A stretch of DNA of 64,000 nucleotides from positions 4,418,835 through 4,482,834 of the forward strand of contig OX638352.1 in the NCBI GenBank assembly GCA_951813545.1, given 5' to 3'. Below are positions 25,885-34,254 of the stretch, piece by piece. The first letter of the stretch is position 1; the number at the start of each line of letters is the position of its first letter. The stretch comes from an uncultured Poribacteria bacterium. Its GTDB lineage: Bacteria; Poribacteria; WGA-4E; WGA-3G. The position numbers were made by a program, and so were the translations under genes. The notes below the pieces were generated by a model. That model did no database searches and was not told the origin of the DNA. It saw nothing but the letters and a program-made list of their open reading frames with translations.

Positions 25885-26841
25885 TTAGAGTCCATCATAA
25901 ACGATACTAATAACGAGCGTAGCGACGACTTCTAAACTTTTCGGACTGCATTTGTCTACTGTATCTTCGAGCGTATGCCAATATGGATAAGTGAAGTCGA
26001 TAATATCAACCATCGGGATGCCTACCTCGATTAACGGAACGTGATCGTCCATAATTGCATCTCCTAAGCGATGTTGAAACGGCGTTAAACCGAGTGTTGC
26101 TGCACGCCTCCAAATTGCCTCCGTGAATCCGCGATTTGCGTTCCAAGAGTGGCGTTCTATCGGGAGCGTCAAATCCTTATCTCCAACCATATCCAGCAGA
26201 ATGCCATAGTCCGGCTTCCATTTTCCCAAGTTTCGTGCAAAAAACCGGGAGCCGATAAACATATTCTCAACGGATCTGCCGTAATCCTCACCGTCAAAAA
26301 GAACAATAACAACTCGGCGTGGCGGCGGGTGTGCCTTTAAAACCCTCGCGATTTCAAGGAGGACAGCAACACCAGAGGCACCATCGTTAGCACCGAGGAT
26401 CGGTTTGTCGCGATTTTCTGGCTTTGGGTCCCTATCGGCGAAGGGACGCGTGTCCCAATGTGCTGCGAGCAGGAGTGTTTCCCCACTCCTTGGTGGTCCG
26501 AATTCTGCCAAGATATTGTTTAGGTGAAGCGTTACCGTTTCTGTCTTATACTGATGCGGTTGAAGGACTACACTATTCGCATGTTTCTGGAGTTCCGTGA
26601 ACAAATAACTCTGGGTTTCTTTATGTGCTGCGGAACCGGGTGGTCGCGGTCCGAATTCGCATTGCTTCTCCAATATCGCAAAGGCGCGCTGCGCATCGAA
26701 AGTAGCACTCGCTGCGCGCGAAGTGCTCGCAAGACCGCGAGCAGTGTTTCCCAATTCTGCGTTTGGACTATCTGAATCTGACTCCACACATGCGATGCTG
26801 CACATGCTGACTAACAGGACTATGAACCACTGCTTTCTCAT
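25885..26841 (-). CDS. M28-family lipoprotein, glutaminyl-cyclase-like
   Basis: The signal peptide ends SIAC with Cys18 as lipidation site. The catalytic domain of the 318-aa protein has zinc ligands H128 and D130 in AHWDTRPFADRD, D153 in GANDGASGVAVLLEIAR, the acidic pair E185-D186 in LFDGEDYG, and a late H in PYWHTLEDT. The arrangement is closest to the glutaminyl-peptide cyclotransferase-like branch of M28, which uses one zinc and forms N-terminal pyroglutamate. Aminopeptidase activity is the alternative. The ATG shares one base with the recR stop (TAATG), so it is translationally coupled to recR, an unusual partner. Confidence 0.88.
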   Translation of the reverse strand: MRKQWFIVLLVSMCSIACVESDSDSPNAELGNTARGLASTSRAASATFDAQRAFAILEKQCEFGPRPPGSAAHKETQSYLFTELQKHANSVVLQPHQYKTETVTLHLNNILAEFGPPRSGETLLLAAHWDTRPFADRDPKPENRDKPILGANDGASGVAVLLEIARVLKAHPPPRRVVIVLFDGEDYGRSVENMFIGSRFFARNLGKWKPDYGILLDMVGDKDLTLPIERHSWNANRGFTEAIWRRAATLGLTPFQHRLGDAIMDDHVPLIEVGIPMVDIIDFTYPYWHTLEDTVDKCSPKSLEVVATLVISIVYDGL

Positions 26842-27455
26842 TAGGCTTTCCGTCTGCCTTCTAGTGCTTTTGCGAGGGTTACCTCATCGATGTATTCCAA
26901 ATCGCCGCCAACAGGGATACCGTAAGCAATTCGGGTGACAGCGACTTCAAACGTTTCCAAATGTTGTGTAAGATAAAGAGCGGTCGCTTGTCCTTCTGTT
27001 GTCCAGTTTGTGGCGAGGATCACTTCTTGCAAGGGTTCTGCGTTTACAGCGGCAGTCCGAATTCGTTGAAAAAGGGTGTTGATTCCGAGTTCATCGGGGC
27101 CGGTTCCATCTAACGGTGAAAGAACACCCCCAAGCACATGATAGAGCCCCTTGTAGCCGTTAGTTCGTTCAATCGCCCAAAGATCATCAGACTCTTCAAC
27201 AACGCAAATTACCTGCTGATTACGGCGTGGATTTGTACAGATATAACACGGATTTGTGTCTGTAATAGTGCCACATACGTCGCAGTAACATAACTGTTGT
27301 TTCACTTGCGCGATGGCTTCTGCAATTTGGGCAGTCTCGCTGTCAGGTAACTTTAGCATAAAAAACGCTAAGCGTTGTGCTGTCTTCTGACCGATCGTTG
27401 GCAGCTTTTGGAGTTCTGTGATGAGTTTCGCCAGCGGTTTTGGGTATTCTTGCAT
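26841..27455 (-). CDS. recR: Recombination mediator protein
   Basis: RecR works with RecF/RecO to load RecA on gapped DNA. The 204-aa protein has the N-terminal helix-hairpin-helix (LQKLPTIGQKTAQRLAFF), a C4 zinc finger at C58, C61, C70 and C73, and a Toprim domain beginning ICVVEESDD at 83. YHVLGGVLSPLDG and the family C-terminal IAYGIPVGGDLEYIDEVTL are intact. It follows ybaB in the classic dnaX-ybaB-recR order. Confidence 0.97.
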   Translation of the reverse strand: MQEYPKPLAKLITELQKLPTIGQKTAQRLAFFMLKLPDSETAQIAEAIAQVKQQLCYCDVCGTITDTNPCYICTNPRRNQQVICVVEESDDLWAIERTNGYKGLYHVLGGVLSPLDGTGPDELGINTLFQRIRTAAVNAEPLQEVILATNWTTEGQATALYLTQHLETFEVAVTRIAYGIPVGGDLEYIDEVTLAKALEGRRKA

Positions 27456-27643
27456 AAATTTTTTGTGCTAATTCCTGCAACGGGGATGCAGATTAAAAGA
27501 GCAATAGGGTAATTTCATAACGATACCCAGTGCGGTTTGGTAAAGACCTACCCTTGTTTGAGTATCAGTGAGATTACCCGTCTAAATTCTTAATCTTCAT
27601 GCTAAGATAGAGGTACAGGTGCCTCTACTTTCTACTATTCTCG

Positions 27644-27952
27644 TTACGGGAGCCCTGGAATTTTAATGCCACCGGTCAATTTGCTCATTTCTGCTGACAT
27701 CATTTCTTGCGACTGTTGCAGTGCCTCATTGACTGCCGCGACGACTAGATCTTCGAGCATTTCTGTATCTTCTGGATCAACAACTTCCGGTGTAATGCGG
27801 AGTGATACAACTTCCTGTTGTCCATTGACGATGGCGGTTACCATTCCGCCTCCGACAGTTGCTTCAACGGTGCGATTTGCGAGTTCCTCTCGAATTTCAA
27901 GCATCCGCTTTTGCATTTGCTGTGCCTGTTTCATCAGGTCATTCATTTTCAT
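27644..27952 (-). CDS. YbaB/EbfC nucleoid-associated protein
   Basis: At 102 aa this is a full-length YbaB family member: MNDLMKQAQQMQKRMLEIREELANRTVEATVGGGMV at the N-terminus (heptad-rich helix then strand), PEVVDPEDTEMLEDLVVAAVNEAL in the C-terminal helix. These dimers bind DNA non-specifically. It sits between dnaX and recR, as in most bacteria. Confidence 0.95.
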   Translation of the reverse strand: MKMNDLMKQAQQMQKRMLEIREELANRTVEATVGGGMVTAIVNGQQEVVSLRITPEVVDPEDTEMLEDLVVAAVNEALQQSQEMMSAEMSKLTGGIKIPGLP

Positions 27953-28077
27953 AATTCTGGTCCTGTCCCCAAGCGACTCTGTATTCTATCTGTGTAGGTT
28001 TTCGCCTTTTTACAAAAGTACTTGGAACGTTAAAAATTTCCTTATGGAATATGCTTTTCCAATCTCGGAAGAAGCAA

Positions 28078-29874
28078 TTATTGGGTTTCAACAACTGTTG
28101 CCTCAAAAAGTTCGAGTGCGGTTTTAAGTTGTGGATCATCTTGGGCTTCAAGTCTACGCATGAGCGGTGTCTTTCGTGTTGCTTCCTTCGCCGCATCCTC
28201 GGGTGTCGTTGGTTGGGGGACGGTATCTAAGGCAACTAACTCAATTTTCACTGGTTTACCGACTTCCTGCGTTAGCGTTTCGGCTATGGCTTCTTTGTCT
28301 CTCTCTGCTATCATGGAAAGATATGAGGGCGAACACGCGATTTCGACTATGTTTGCGCCGTTCACAGTAAGGACAGATCCCTCTAACAAGCCATGTCTGA
28401 GTTTTACTGGGAGTTTTGATTTTACCGCGTCCCAAAATGACGGAAGATCTGCTAGATCTCGGTGTCCATGTGAAACAGACAAAGGAGTTGACTCGTTCAA
28501 GTCCAATGAAGGCACTGTTGAGGTTTGCTCTTCGTAATGCGTACCTGCTGTTTCCTTTGCTGGTTCGGATTCGGCAGAGATAGGGGTATCCTGGCTTGTG
28601 AGAAGAGGCATCTCGGGTGATGTATCTTGTGAATTTGGTAGCGATCTGAACGCTTCCTGCTGTGGTGCGGATTGCACCGTTGCGGAAAGCCCCGCTGAAT
28701 CAAACTTCTGTTCCAATACAGACAATTTGTTGATAATTTCTTCAAGTGGGATGCCTTCTTCAAGTGAGTTCAGTTGAATGAGAGCTGTCTCTAATTGAAG
28801 TTGCGGGTAACCGTACTGTTTGATGTCGCGATTGGTGTACATTAGGATTTTGATAATTCGTGATAGCCTACCTACTGACATCCGTTCTGCCTCCTGCTTG
28901 AGTTTGGGCAGCTCCGATTTAGGACTCTGAATCTGTTCACTGAGGGCGTTATCAATTGCCAGAAGTCGTAAGTCTCTGAAATAACCAATTAATTGATCTA
29001 GACATTGCGACAGATCAGTACCTTGTTTCATCAGGTTATCTAGTGTTTTTAGCCCTTTTGCAAGATCCCTTTCCGTAATTGCCATCGTAAGTTCCTGAAG
29101 AAGAGAACTCGAACTAAGCCCAATAGTCCGCTCAACGGTTTCGACTGTCAAACTGTTACCACCAGAGGAGTCAACAAGTCGTTCCAATAGGTTTTCCGCA
29201 TCTCGTAAGCATCCTTCGGATTGGCGGGTGATGAGCGTGAGCACATCCAGATCTGCTGAAATATTTTCTTCTTTGACGATTAATTGTAAACGTTCGATTA
29301 TCTTTTCATCTTCCAGGTGTCGAAAATCGAAATCTTGACAGCGAGAACTGATTGTCTTCGGGATTTTGGCGTGTTCAGTTGTTGCCATAATGAATATGAC
29401 ATGCGAGGGCGGTTCCTCAAGCGTTTTGAGCAAGGCGTTAAATGCCTCTGGCGAGAGCATGTGCGCTTCATCTATGATATAAATTTTGTAGGGGCAGGCA
29501 GCTGGCGAGAGTTTGACGTTTTCACGGAGATCTCGGATTGTATCAATGCCGCGGTTGGAGGCAGCATCCATCTCTCTCACGTCGAAGGATCTGTCTTGCG
29601 ATATCTCATCGCAAAATTCGCATTGGTTGCAAGGCTCGGCGGTCTTGATAGAGTCGAATTCGGTTTCTTGGATACGGTTGGGACAGTTGACGGCTTTGGC
29701 GAGAATACGGGCGACTGTGGTTTTACCAGTGCCACGGGGTCCCCAAAAAAGGTATGCGTGCCCGATACGCCCAGATAGGATCTGATTCTTTAGCGTTGTC
29801 GTAACGTGCTCCTGTCCGACAACGTCACTGAAGTTTTGGGGACGCCATTTTTGGGCGAGAACCTCGTAAGCCAT
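28078..29874 (-). CDS. dnaX: DNA polymerase III subunits gamma and tau
   Basis: DnaX is the clamp-loader ATPase. The 598-aa protein has Walker A GPRGTGKTT at 45-53, the zinc cysteines C64, C82, C85 and C88, Walker B with DEAH at 135-138, and the SRC arginine-finger motif in TISSRCQDFDF. Residues 400-470 form a low-complexity linker; the C-terminal 120 residues resemble the tau-type tail. Whether a shorter gamma form is made by frameshifting cannot be judged; I saw no obvious slippery A-run at the linker. It starts 73 bases after the SRP RNA gene. Confidence 0.96.
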   Translation of the reverse strand: MAYEVLAQKWRPQNFSDVVGQEHVTTTLKNQILSGRIGHAYLFWGPRGTGKTTVARILAKAVNCPNRIQETEFDSIKTAEPCNQCEFCDEISQDRSFDVREMDAASNRGIDTIRDLRENVKLSPAACPYKIYIIDEAHMLSPEAFNALLKTLEEPPSHVIFIMATTEHAKIPKTISSRCQDFDFRHLEDEKIIERLQLIVKEENISADLDVLTLITRQSEGCLRDAENLLERLVDSSGGNSLTVETVERTIGLSSSSLLQELTMAITERDLAKGLKTLDNLMKQGTDLSQCLDQLIGYFRDLRLLAIDNALSEQIQSPKSELPKLKQEAERMSVGRLSRIIKILMYTNRDIKQYGYPQLQLETALIQLNSLEEGIPLEEIINKLSVLEQKFDSAGLSATVQSAPQQEAFRSLPNSQDTSPEMPLLTSQDTPISAESEPAKETAGTHYEEQTSTVPSLDLNESTPLSVSHGHRDLADLPSFWDAVKSKLPVKLRHGLLEGSVLTVNGANIVEIACSPSYLSMIAERDKEAIAETLTQEVGKPVKIELVALDTVPQPTTPEDAAKEATRKTPLMRRLEAQDDPQLKTALELFEATVVETQ

Positions 29875-29947
29875 TAGGCAATCCTTTTTTATACGACCTG
29901 GGTTTAGGAATGGAGTGTAGTCAGTCCAACGAATACGTCCGAAAGAT

Positions 29948-30217
29948 GACTATGCACCCAGGGTTGACAAGCTTCTCCAAGCGTTGCCCATGTCGTTAGC
30001 TCAGGCCAGGCACCCTTGCGTCACACGAGTAACTCATCTACCGCTGCTTCCTTCCGGACCTGACGGGGTTCAACAAACACTCGTTGCTCAAGACCCAACC
30101 ATCAACACCACGTGCACGGGACAGACCCCACAGAAACAGGCCGCATCCTGGGGATTCAGTTCTGCTTTAGCGGATTGCAGATACAGGGCACCGCTACCTC
30201 CCCACCTAGCATAGCCA
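29948..30217 (-). ncRNA. ffs: Signal recognition particle RNA, large bacterial type
   Basis: The minus strand holds the SRP apical loop GGTCCGGAAGGAAGCAGC near 30036-30062. An Alu-like 5' domain also reads GCTAGGTGGGGAGGTAGC near 30195-30210. The ends pair: GGCTATGC at the 5' side with GCATAGTC at the 3' side, which sets the limits to about 270 nt. This is the long form with an Alu domain, not the short 4.5S form of enterobacteria. The end positions are estimates within a few bases. The gene lies 23 bases after tRNA-Ser(GGA) and probably shares its transcript. Confidence 0.9.
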
Positions 30218-30240
30218 AGGCGTTAATTATTTAAAAAAAC

Positions 30241-30332
30241 TGGCGGAGAGAGTGGGATTCGAACCCACGGTACTGCAAAACAGCACACATGATTTCCAGT
30301 CATGCCAGTTCAACCAACTCCTGCATCTCTCC
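30241..30332 (-). tRNA. tRNA-Ser (anticodon GGA), CCA encoded
   Basis: GGAGAGAT acceptor start pairs with the 3' ATCTCTCC-type end. A long variable arm typical of serine tRNA follows, and the anticodon loop CTGGAAA in ATGACTGGAAATCAT gives GGA. TTCGAATCC T-loop is present. The 3' CCA is encoded at 30241-30243. Confidence 0.95.
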
Positions 30333-30337
30333 GTTTT

Positions 30338-30424
30338 ATAGTTTTCAGTTATCGGTTGTCAGTTAAGAGCGAGTTTAGCTCGACAAGCTCCCTCTTTAAC
30401 TGACGACTGACAACTAACAACCAT
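30338..30424. repeat. AGTTATC-family inverted repeat between tRNA genes
   Basis: TTTTCAGTTATCGGTTGTCA at the left is mirrored by TGACGACTGACAACTAACAA at the right, with GAGTTTAGCTCGACAAGCTC between. It fills almost the whole space between tRNA-Ser(GGA) and tRNA-Ala(CGC). Confidence 0.8.
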
Positions 30425-30430
30425 TAAGTA

Positions 30431-30503
30431 TGGAGCAGACGGGATTTGAACCCGTGACCTCATCCGTGCGAGGGATGCACTCTCCCAACTGAGCTACTGC
30501 CCC
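30431..30503 (-). tRNA. tRNA-Ala (anticodon CGC)
   Basis: The 7-bp acceptor stem GGGGCAG/CTGCTCC contains the G3-U70 wobble pair that marks alanine tRNA. D-arm AGCTCAGTTGGGAGAGTGC, anticodon loop CTCGCAC (CGC) and TTCAAATCC T-loop are all present. CCA is not encoded. CGC reads GCG codons, so this is a secondary alanine isoacceptor. Confidence 0.95.
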
Positions 30504-30572
30504 ACAAGTCGCAAAACTTAAACATTTTGCGACAGTTAAATCTTTTTGAATCCTAACCATTAAGCGAGAAAA

Positions 30573-30657
30573 CGGAGAGAGTGGGATTCGAACCCACGGT
30601 GACTTGCGCCACAACAGTTTTCGAGACTGTCCAGTTCAACCACTCCTGCATCTCTCC
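30573..30657 (-). tRNA. tRNA-Ser (anticodon CGA)
   Basis: Acceptor GGAGAGA, long variable arm, and anticodon stem-loop ACAGT-CTCGAAA-ACTGT with CGA. T-loop TTCGAATCC is present. CCA is not encoded. Confidence 0.95.
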
Positions 30658-30731
30658 TTCTGATTTAAGCCATTTACCCCGTAGCGACCGGACAGTGCAC
30701 ACGTCCGACCTTTGACAGCCCTTCTTACATC

Positions 30732-31190
30732 TTACAATTGACGGCGGCGTTCTTGAAAAAAGGATTTTAACAGGGTACTGCTCTCTTCTGCTAACACGCC
30801 ACTCACCAATTCAACCCGATGGTTCAACCGTTCATCTTGGAGGATATTATAGAGCGTTCCGGCTGCCCCGGATTTGGGGTCTCTTGCGGCGTAAACCACC
30901 TTTGGGATACGCGCTAATACGATCGCGCCAGCACACATCGGACAGGGTTCTAAAGTTACATAAAGGGTCGTATCAACGAACCGCCAGTTACCGATTTTTT
31001 CGGATGCTGCTTGTATGACCAGCATTTCTGCGTGAGCAATAGGGCTGCCACACGTTTCTCGCAAGTTGTGCGCTTCAGCCACTAAGACATCGCCACTCAC
31101 AAGCAAGGCACCAACAGGCACTTCGCCCTTTTCGCCTGCTTGTTGCGCTAATTTAAGTGCTTGTCGCATCCAGAAAGAATTACTATCCAA
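30732..31190 (-). CDS. tadA: tRNA(Arg) adenosine-34 deaminase
   Basis: TadA converts A34 to inosine in tRNA-Arg(ACG). The 152-aa protein has the cytidine-deaminase-type zinc site H53-A-E55 (catalytic Glu in AHAEMLVI) and P82-C83-x2-C86 (EPCPMCAGAI), plus the NWRFVDTTLYVTLEPC segment typical of TadA. The start is TTG with GGACAG upstream; ATG at 31169 is an alternative. Its own substrate, tRNA-Arg(ACG), is encoded 24 bases upstream on the same strand, so enzyme and substrate are likely on one transcript. Confidence 0.95.
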   Translation of the reverse strand: MDSNSFWMRQALKLAQQAGEKGEVPVGALLVSGDVLVAEAHNLRETCGSPIAHAEMLVIQAASEKIGNWRFVDTTLYVTLEPCPMCAGAIVLARIPKVVYAARDPKSGAAGTLYNILQDERLNHRVELVSGVLAEESSTLLKSFFQERRRQL

Positions 31191-31214
31191 ATTCTGTCCA
31201 ACAAATGCATTTGA

Positions 31215-31288
31215 AGCGCCTGAGAGGATTCGAACCCCCGGCCTTCTGATCCGTAGTCAGATGCTCTAATCCACTGAGCTACAGGCGC
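31215..31288 (-). tRNA. tRNA-Arg (anticodon ACG)
   Basis: Acceptor GCGCCTG pairs with CAGGCGC. D-arm TAGCTCAGTGGATTAGAGC, anticodon stem-loop TCTGA-CTACGGA-TCAGA (ACG) and GTTCGAATCC T-loop are present. A34 is expected to become inosine through the downstream tadA product. CCA is not encoded. Confidence 0.95.
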
Positions 31289-31372
31289 GCATTTACATCT
31301 CCGGCATTAAGGTGTAGGGCAAGGTCTTCTGTCACACCCCTTTATACCTGATTCTCTGTTTTACATTACAGA

Positions 31373-31457
31373 CGGAGAGGGTGGGATTCGAACCCACGAT
31401 GGCTTACGCCATAATCGCTTAGCAGGCGATCCAGTTCAACCACTCCTGCACCTCTCC
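31373..31457 (-). tRNA. tRNA-Ser (anticodon GCT)
   Basis: Acceptor GGAGAGG, long variable arm (TTATGGCGTAAGCCAT), anticodon stem-loop ATCGC-CTGCTAA-GCGAT giving GCT for AGC/AGT codons, T-loop TTCGAATCC. Confidence 0.95.
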
Positions 31458-31460
31458 TTG

Positions 31461-31548
31461 TGGCGGTGGGAGTAGGATTCGAACCCACGATGGCTTACGC
31501 CATAACGGTTTTCAAGACCGCCGCATTCGTCCACTCTGCCATCCCACC
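31461..31548 (-). tRNA. tRNA-Ser (anticodon TGA), CCA encoded
   Basis: Acceptor GGTGGGA pairs with TCCCACC. The anticodon loop CTTGAAA gives TGA. The variable arm shares the TTATGGCGTAAGCCAT sequence with tRNA-Ser(GCT). CCA is encoded at 31461-31463. It is the first gene after the promoter at 31571-31599. Confidence 0.95.
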
Positions 31549-31570
31549 TGGCTACTCAATTTCGGTATTA

Positions 31571-31599
31571 ATTATACGATATATAAAACGTTGTGTCAA
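31571..31599 (-). promoter_or_regulatory. Consensus sigma-70 promoter of the tRNA/tadA/SRP/dnaX block
   Basis: On the minus strand TTGACA (31594-31599) is followed after 17 bases by TATAAT (31571-31576), both full consensus. Transcription should start near 31564, 16 bases before tRNA-Ser(TGA). Confidence 0.88.
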
Positions 31600-31737
31600 G
31601 GAAATTGTCACTTTTTTCAGTGTTGTGGCGTTTTTGCGTGTATTCTAAATTAACGAATCTCGACTTTACTTAAATCTTAGGGCAGTAACGGGCGGGTACG
31701 TAAGACAATTTCCTTGATATACCTATTTCGGTATCTA

Positions 31738-32382
31738 CTAAATTTCTTCACGCCACTCCAATGATTCATTTCGTAAATAGGGGAGAAGCATGTCTTGGAG
31801 CCGCCGGTGTGCGTGATGCAAGTGTGTTTTAATTGTGCCTTCTGATCTATTTAGCATCACTGCAATCTCTTTAATCGCGAGCTCTCTTCGGTGCCGTAGA
31901 TTGAAAACGCGACGCTGACCCGGTGGAAGTTTACGCACTGCTTTCCGAATGATGCGACCAAGTTCCTTTTCTTCAAGAAGTTTCTCAGGCGATGGGTAGG
32001 AATCTGTCATCATTAGGACATCGTCTGCGTCAAACGGTAATTCCTCAAACGTAAGAACTTTGCTACGGTTACGCTGCCTCTGAAAGTCGATACTGCAGTT
32101 GATAGCAATCCGGTAAATCCAGCTGTAAAATGCAGAACCTCCTTTGAAACTCGGCAATGCCTTAAACGCTTTCAAAAAAACCTCTTGGCAGAGATCTCTT
32201 GCTGTTTCACGATCGCGAACGCGTTGGTACATGAGATTGTAAATTTTCTTTTCGTATTTTAGGACAAGGGGATTAAAAGCGTCTGTGTCGCCATTCTTAA
32301 ATTGATTGACAAGTGCATTCTCATCAATCTGTTCAAGCTCTGATTCCGTGTACACAGTGGCCAATTTTTGCGGATAAGCCAT
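31738..32382 (-). CDS. ECF sigma factor (RpoE-like)
   Basis: The ATG at 32382 has GGAG 8 bases upstream and is preferred to in-frame starts at 32442. The 214-aa product has sigma region 2 (FNPLVLKYEKKIYNLMYQRV, ARDLCQEVFLKAFKALPSF) and region 4 (LPPGQRRVFNLRHRRELAIK then EIAVMLNRSEGTIKTHLHHA). It has no membrane helix, unlike the two fusions at the left end. No anti-sigma factor is adjacent: the only downstream sequence is the promoter region of the tRNA block. Confidence 0.93.
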   Translation of the reverse strand: MAYPQKLATVYTESELEQIDENALVNQFKNGDTDAFNPLVLKYEKKIYNLMYQRVRDRETARDLCQEVFLKAFKALPSFKGGSAFYSWIYRIAINCSIDFQRQRNRSKVLTFEELPFDADDVLMMTDSYPSPEKLLEEKELGRIIRKAVRKLPPGQRRVFNLRHRRELAIKEIAVMLNRSEGTIKTHLHHAHRRLQDMLLPYLRNESLEWREEI

Positions 32383-32859
32383 GTTTATTTTCTCCATATT
32401 GAACGACATTAAGTTTTGAGGTGCCTTGGTTTGTAATACCATAACCGAACAAGAAATGGCTTAAAAATTACACACCAAAAGTGCTAAAAAGTTCCCGTTT
32501 TCCTGTGTTTTTATAAAGTATCCATTTTTTCGTATATTAGACACATTTGGTTGGGTTTTTGTTCGTTTTTTTGAGTTATCAAGGTCCTGTTAAATCTGTT
32601 TTGCGATTCGGTGTCGGATGTTGACATGTCAACTGTTTTGAGATATACTAGCAGCAACCTTGGCATTTTGGAGTGGAGATAGATTTCAATTGTTAATGAC
32701 GCGATTTGTAGGCAAAAAGGGTGCATTAATTTCAAAAAATCAGAATCTTGTTGTCAAAAATTAAAACCTCTTATACACGTACCAGTTTGCTGGCGGAAAT
32801 CCATGTCTAAAAAGTCTATAAATCTACGGATAGATGTAATGTAAGAAAAGAGGGTTCTG
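32383..32859. other. Divergent intergenic region with a leader element
   Basis: Between the divergent ECF sigma and sensor kinase genes there is no gene. It holds the promoter at 32621-32649 and, at 32692-32748 inside the predicted leader RNA, an AT-rich element (TTAATGACGCGATTTGTAGG, GTGCATTAATTTCAAAAAAT) whose relative lies upstream of the gene at 36197. Confidence 0.6.
32621..32649 (+). promoter_or_regulatory. Sigma-70-type promoter upstream of the orphan sensor kinase
   Basis: TTGACA (32621-32626), a 17-base spacer and TATACT (32644-32649). The predicted leader to the ATG at 32860 is about 200 bases. Confidence 0.75.
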
Positions 32860-34254
32860 ATGCGTCGATATAGCATTCAAACCAAAATTGTTCTCCCATT
32901 TCTGCTCCTTTTTGCTTGTGTCACCATCTTTGTGCCTTTGCTAACGGTTGAGCTTTTCGCGTGGAAGTACAGTGAACAGTTTACAAGTGAAACCCAAGGT
33001 TGGCTTGACACAATTGTAGAGACCGGATTTATTCGGGAACCCAGTGAAAAAATCAAGAAAGCATATAGTGTAGAAATTATGGTTTTCGGTTCCGATTACA
33101 CGCTTAATGATAGTACATTAGTTGGACTTTCCGATGCTGAGCAAGATTGGGCAAATTTGGCGGAAAAGATGCGATTGAGTGAGGTAAAAAAGCACTTCCA
33201 AGAAGCGGATGGAACGCTTTTTACACATGATGTGACGCTCGTTGGGAAGCCTTACAAAGTTTTTTATCTTTTACTCAACCCTGGGCGCTTATACTGCTTG
33301 TTACGTCCGATGGATAAAATCGCCGAAGCGAAGCGAACCCTGACGTGGTATATGTTAGGCATCGCTGTTCTCGTTATGGCACTGATTGCTTTCATCAGTT
33401 ATCGTATCGGGAAAAACTTGACGAATCCTATTAAAGTTTTGGTCGATTCTACAGCTCGCGTCGCGATGGGCGACTTGGATGAGCAGTGTGAGATTAAAAC
33501 ACACGATGAAATCCGTGATCTTGCCGCTGCGTTTAATCAGATGACGAGGGACCTCAAACAGTCAAGAGACCAGTTAATTCAAGCGGAACGTTTAGCGACA
33601 GCAGGAAAAATGTCTGCCTCGTTTGCGCACGAGATTCGTAATCCGTTGTCGTCTATGCGGATGTTGGCGCAGATGTTGATGCAGAAACCCGAAATGTCAG
33701 AGGAAAGGCATCAGCAGTCTCTTCGTTATATCCTTGAAGAGATTGAACGGATTGACAGTATTGTTAAAGGGTTAATGGACTTCGCACGTCCGGCGACCCT
33801 TAATCTCGAACAACAATCGCTCGCCCCGGTTCTACAAGCCGTTTTGGATTTGATGGAAGCCAACTTGGCGCATCACAATATCCAGTTAGTCTTAGACTTG
33901 TCACCTGAAACCCCGGAAATCCAATTTGATTCAGATAAATTGAAGCAGGCATTTATGAATGTGGTGTTAAATGCAATGGAGTCAATGCCTCAAGGTGGTG
34001 TGCTCAAGGTGTTCACGCTTACGGAAGGTGATAGCGTGTGTATAAAAATCGTGGACACTGGCGTTGGAATACCACCGGAAGATTTAGAGCATCTCTTTGA
34101 ACCCTTCTTTACACGAAAGACGAGGGGGACAGGTCTCGGATTGGCGAATGTCAAACGGATTCTTGAGGAACATGGCGGTAGCGTTGAAATCGAAAGTATA
34201 CCGGGTGAAGGGACACAGGTGTCGTTGTGGTTGCCGGTGGATGCTTCTGCCTGA
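32860..34254 (+). CDS. Membrane sensor histidine kinase, orphan
   Basis: The 464-aa protein has membrane helices at about 9-31 and 160-180. Between them lies a short periplasmic region of about 125 residues, too small for a Cache pair. HAMP (NLTNPIKVLVDSTARVAMGD) follows, then HisKA with H257 in FAHEIRNPLSSMRML, and HATPase with NVVLNAMESMP, DTGVGIPPEDL and TRGTGLGLANVKRIL. The style resembles NtrB/AtoS-class kinases, which often pair with sigma-54 regulators. No response regulator is adjacent, so the partner is elsewhere. Confidence 0.92.
   Translation: MRRYSIQTKIVLPFLLLFACVTIFVPLLTVELFAWKYSEQFTSETQGWLDTIVETGFIREPSEKIKKAYSVEIMVFGSDYTLNDSTLVGLSDAEQDWANLAEKMRLSEVKKHFQEADGTLFTHDVTLVGKPYKVFYLLLNPGRLYCLLRPMDKIAEAKRTLTWYMLGIAVLVMALIAFISYRIGKNLTNPIKVLVDSTARVAMGDLDEQCEIKTHDEIRDLAAAFNQMTRDLKQSRDQLIQAERLATAGKMSASFAHEIRNPLSSMRMLAQMLMQKPEMSEERHQQSLRYILEEIERIDSIVKGLMDFARPATLNLEQQSLAPVLQAVLDLMEANLAHHNIQLVLDLSPETPEIQFDSDKLKQAFMNVVLNAMESMPQGGVLKVFTLTEGDSVCIKIVDTGVGIPPEDLEHLFEPFFTRKTRGTGLGLANVKRILEEHGGSVEIESIPGEGTQVSLWLPVDASA

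Noticed and set aside
30414..30614. 66-aa frame across tRNA genes
   Set aside because: It covers tRNA-Ala, tRNA-Ser and a repeat; not a protein gene.
30241..31548. tRNA-associated attachment site or integrated island
   Set aside because: No integrase and no duplicated tRNA 3' end were seen near the tRNA cluster.
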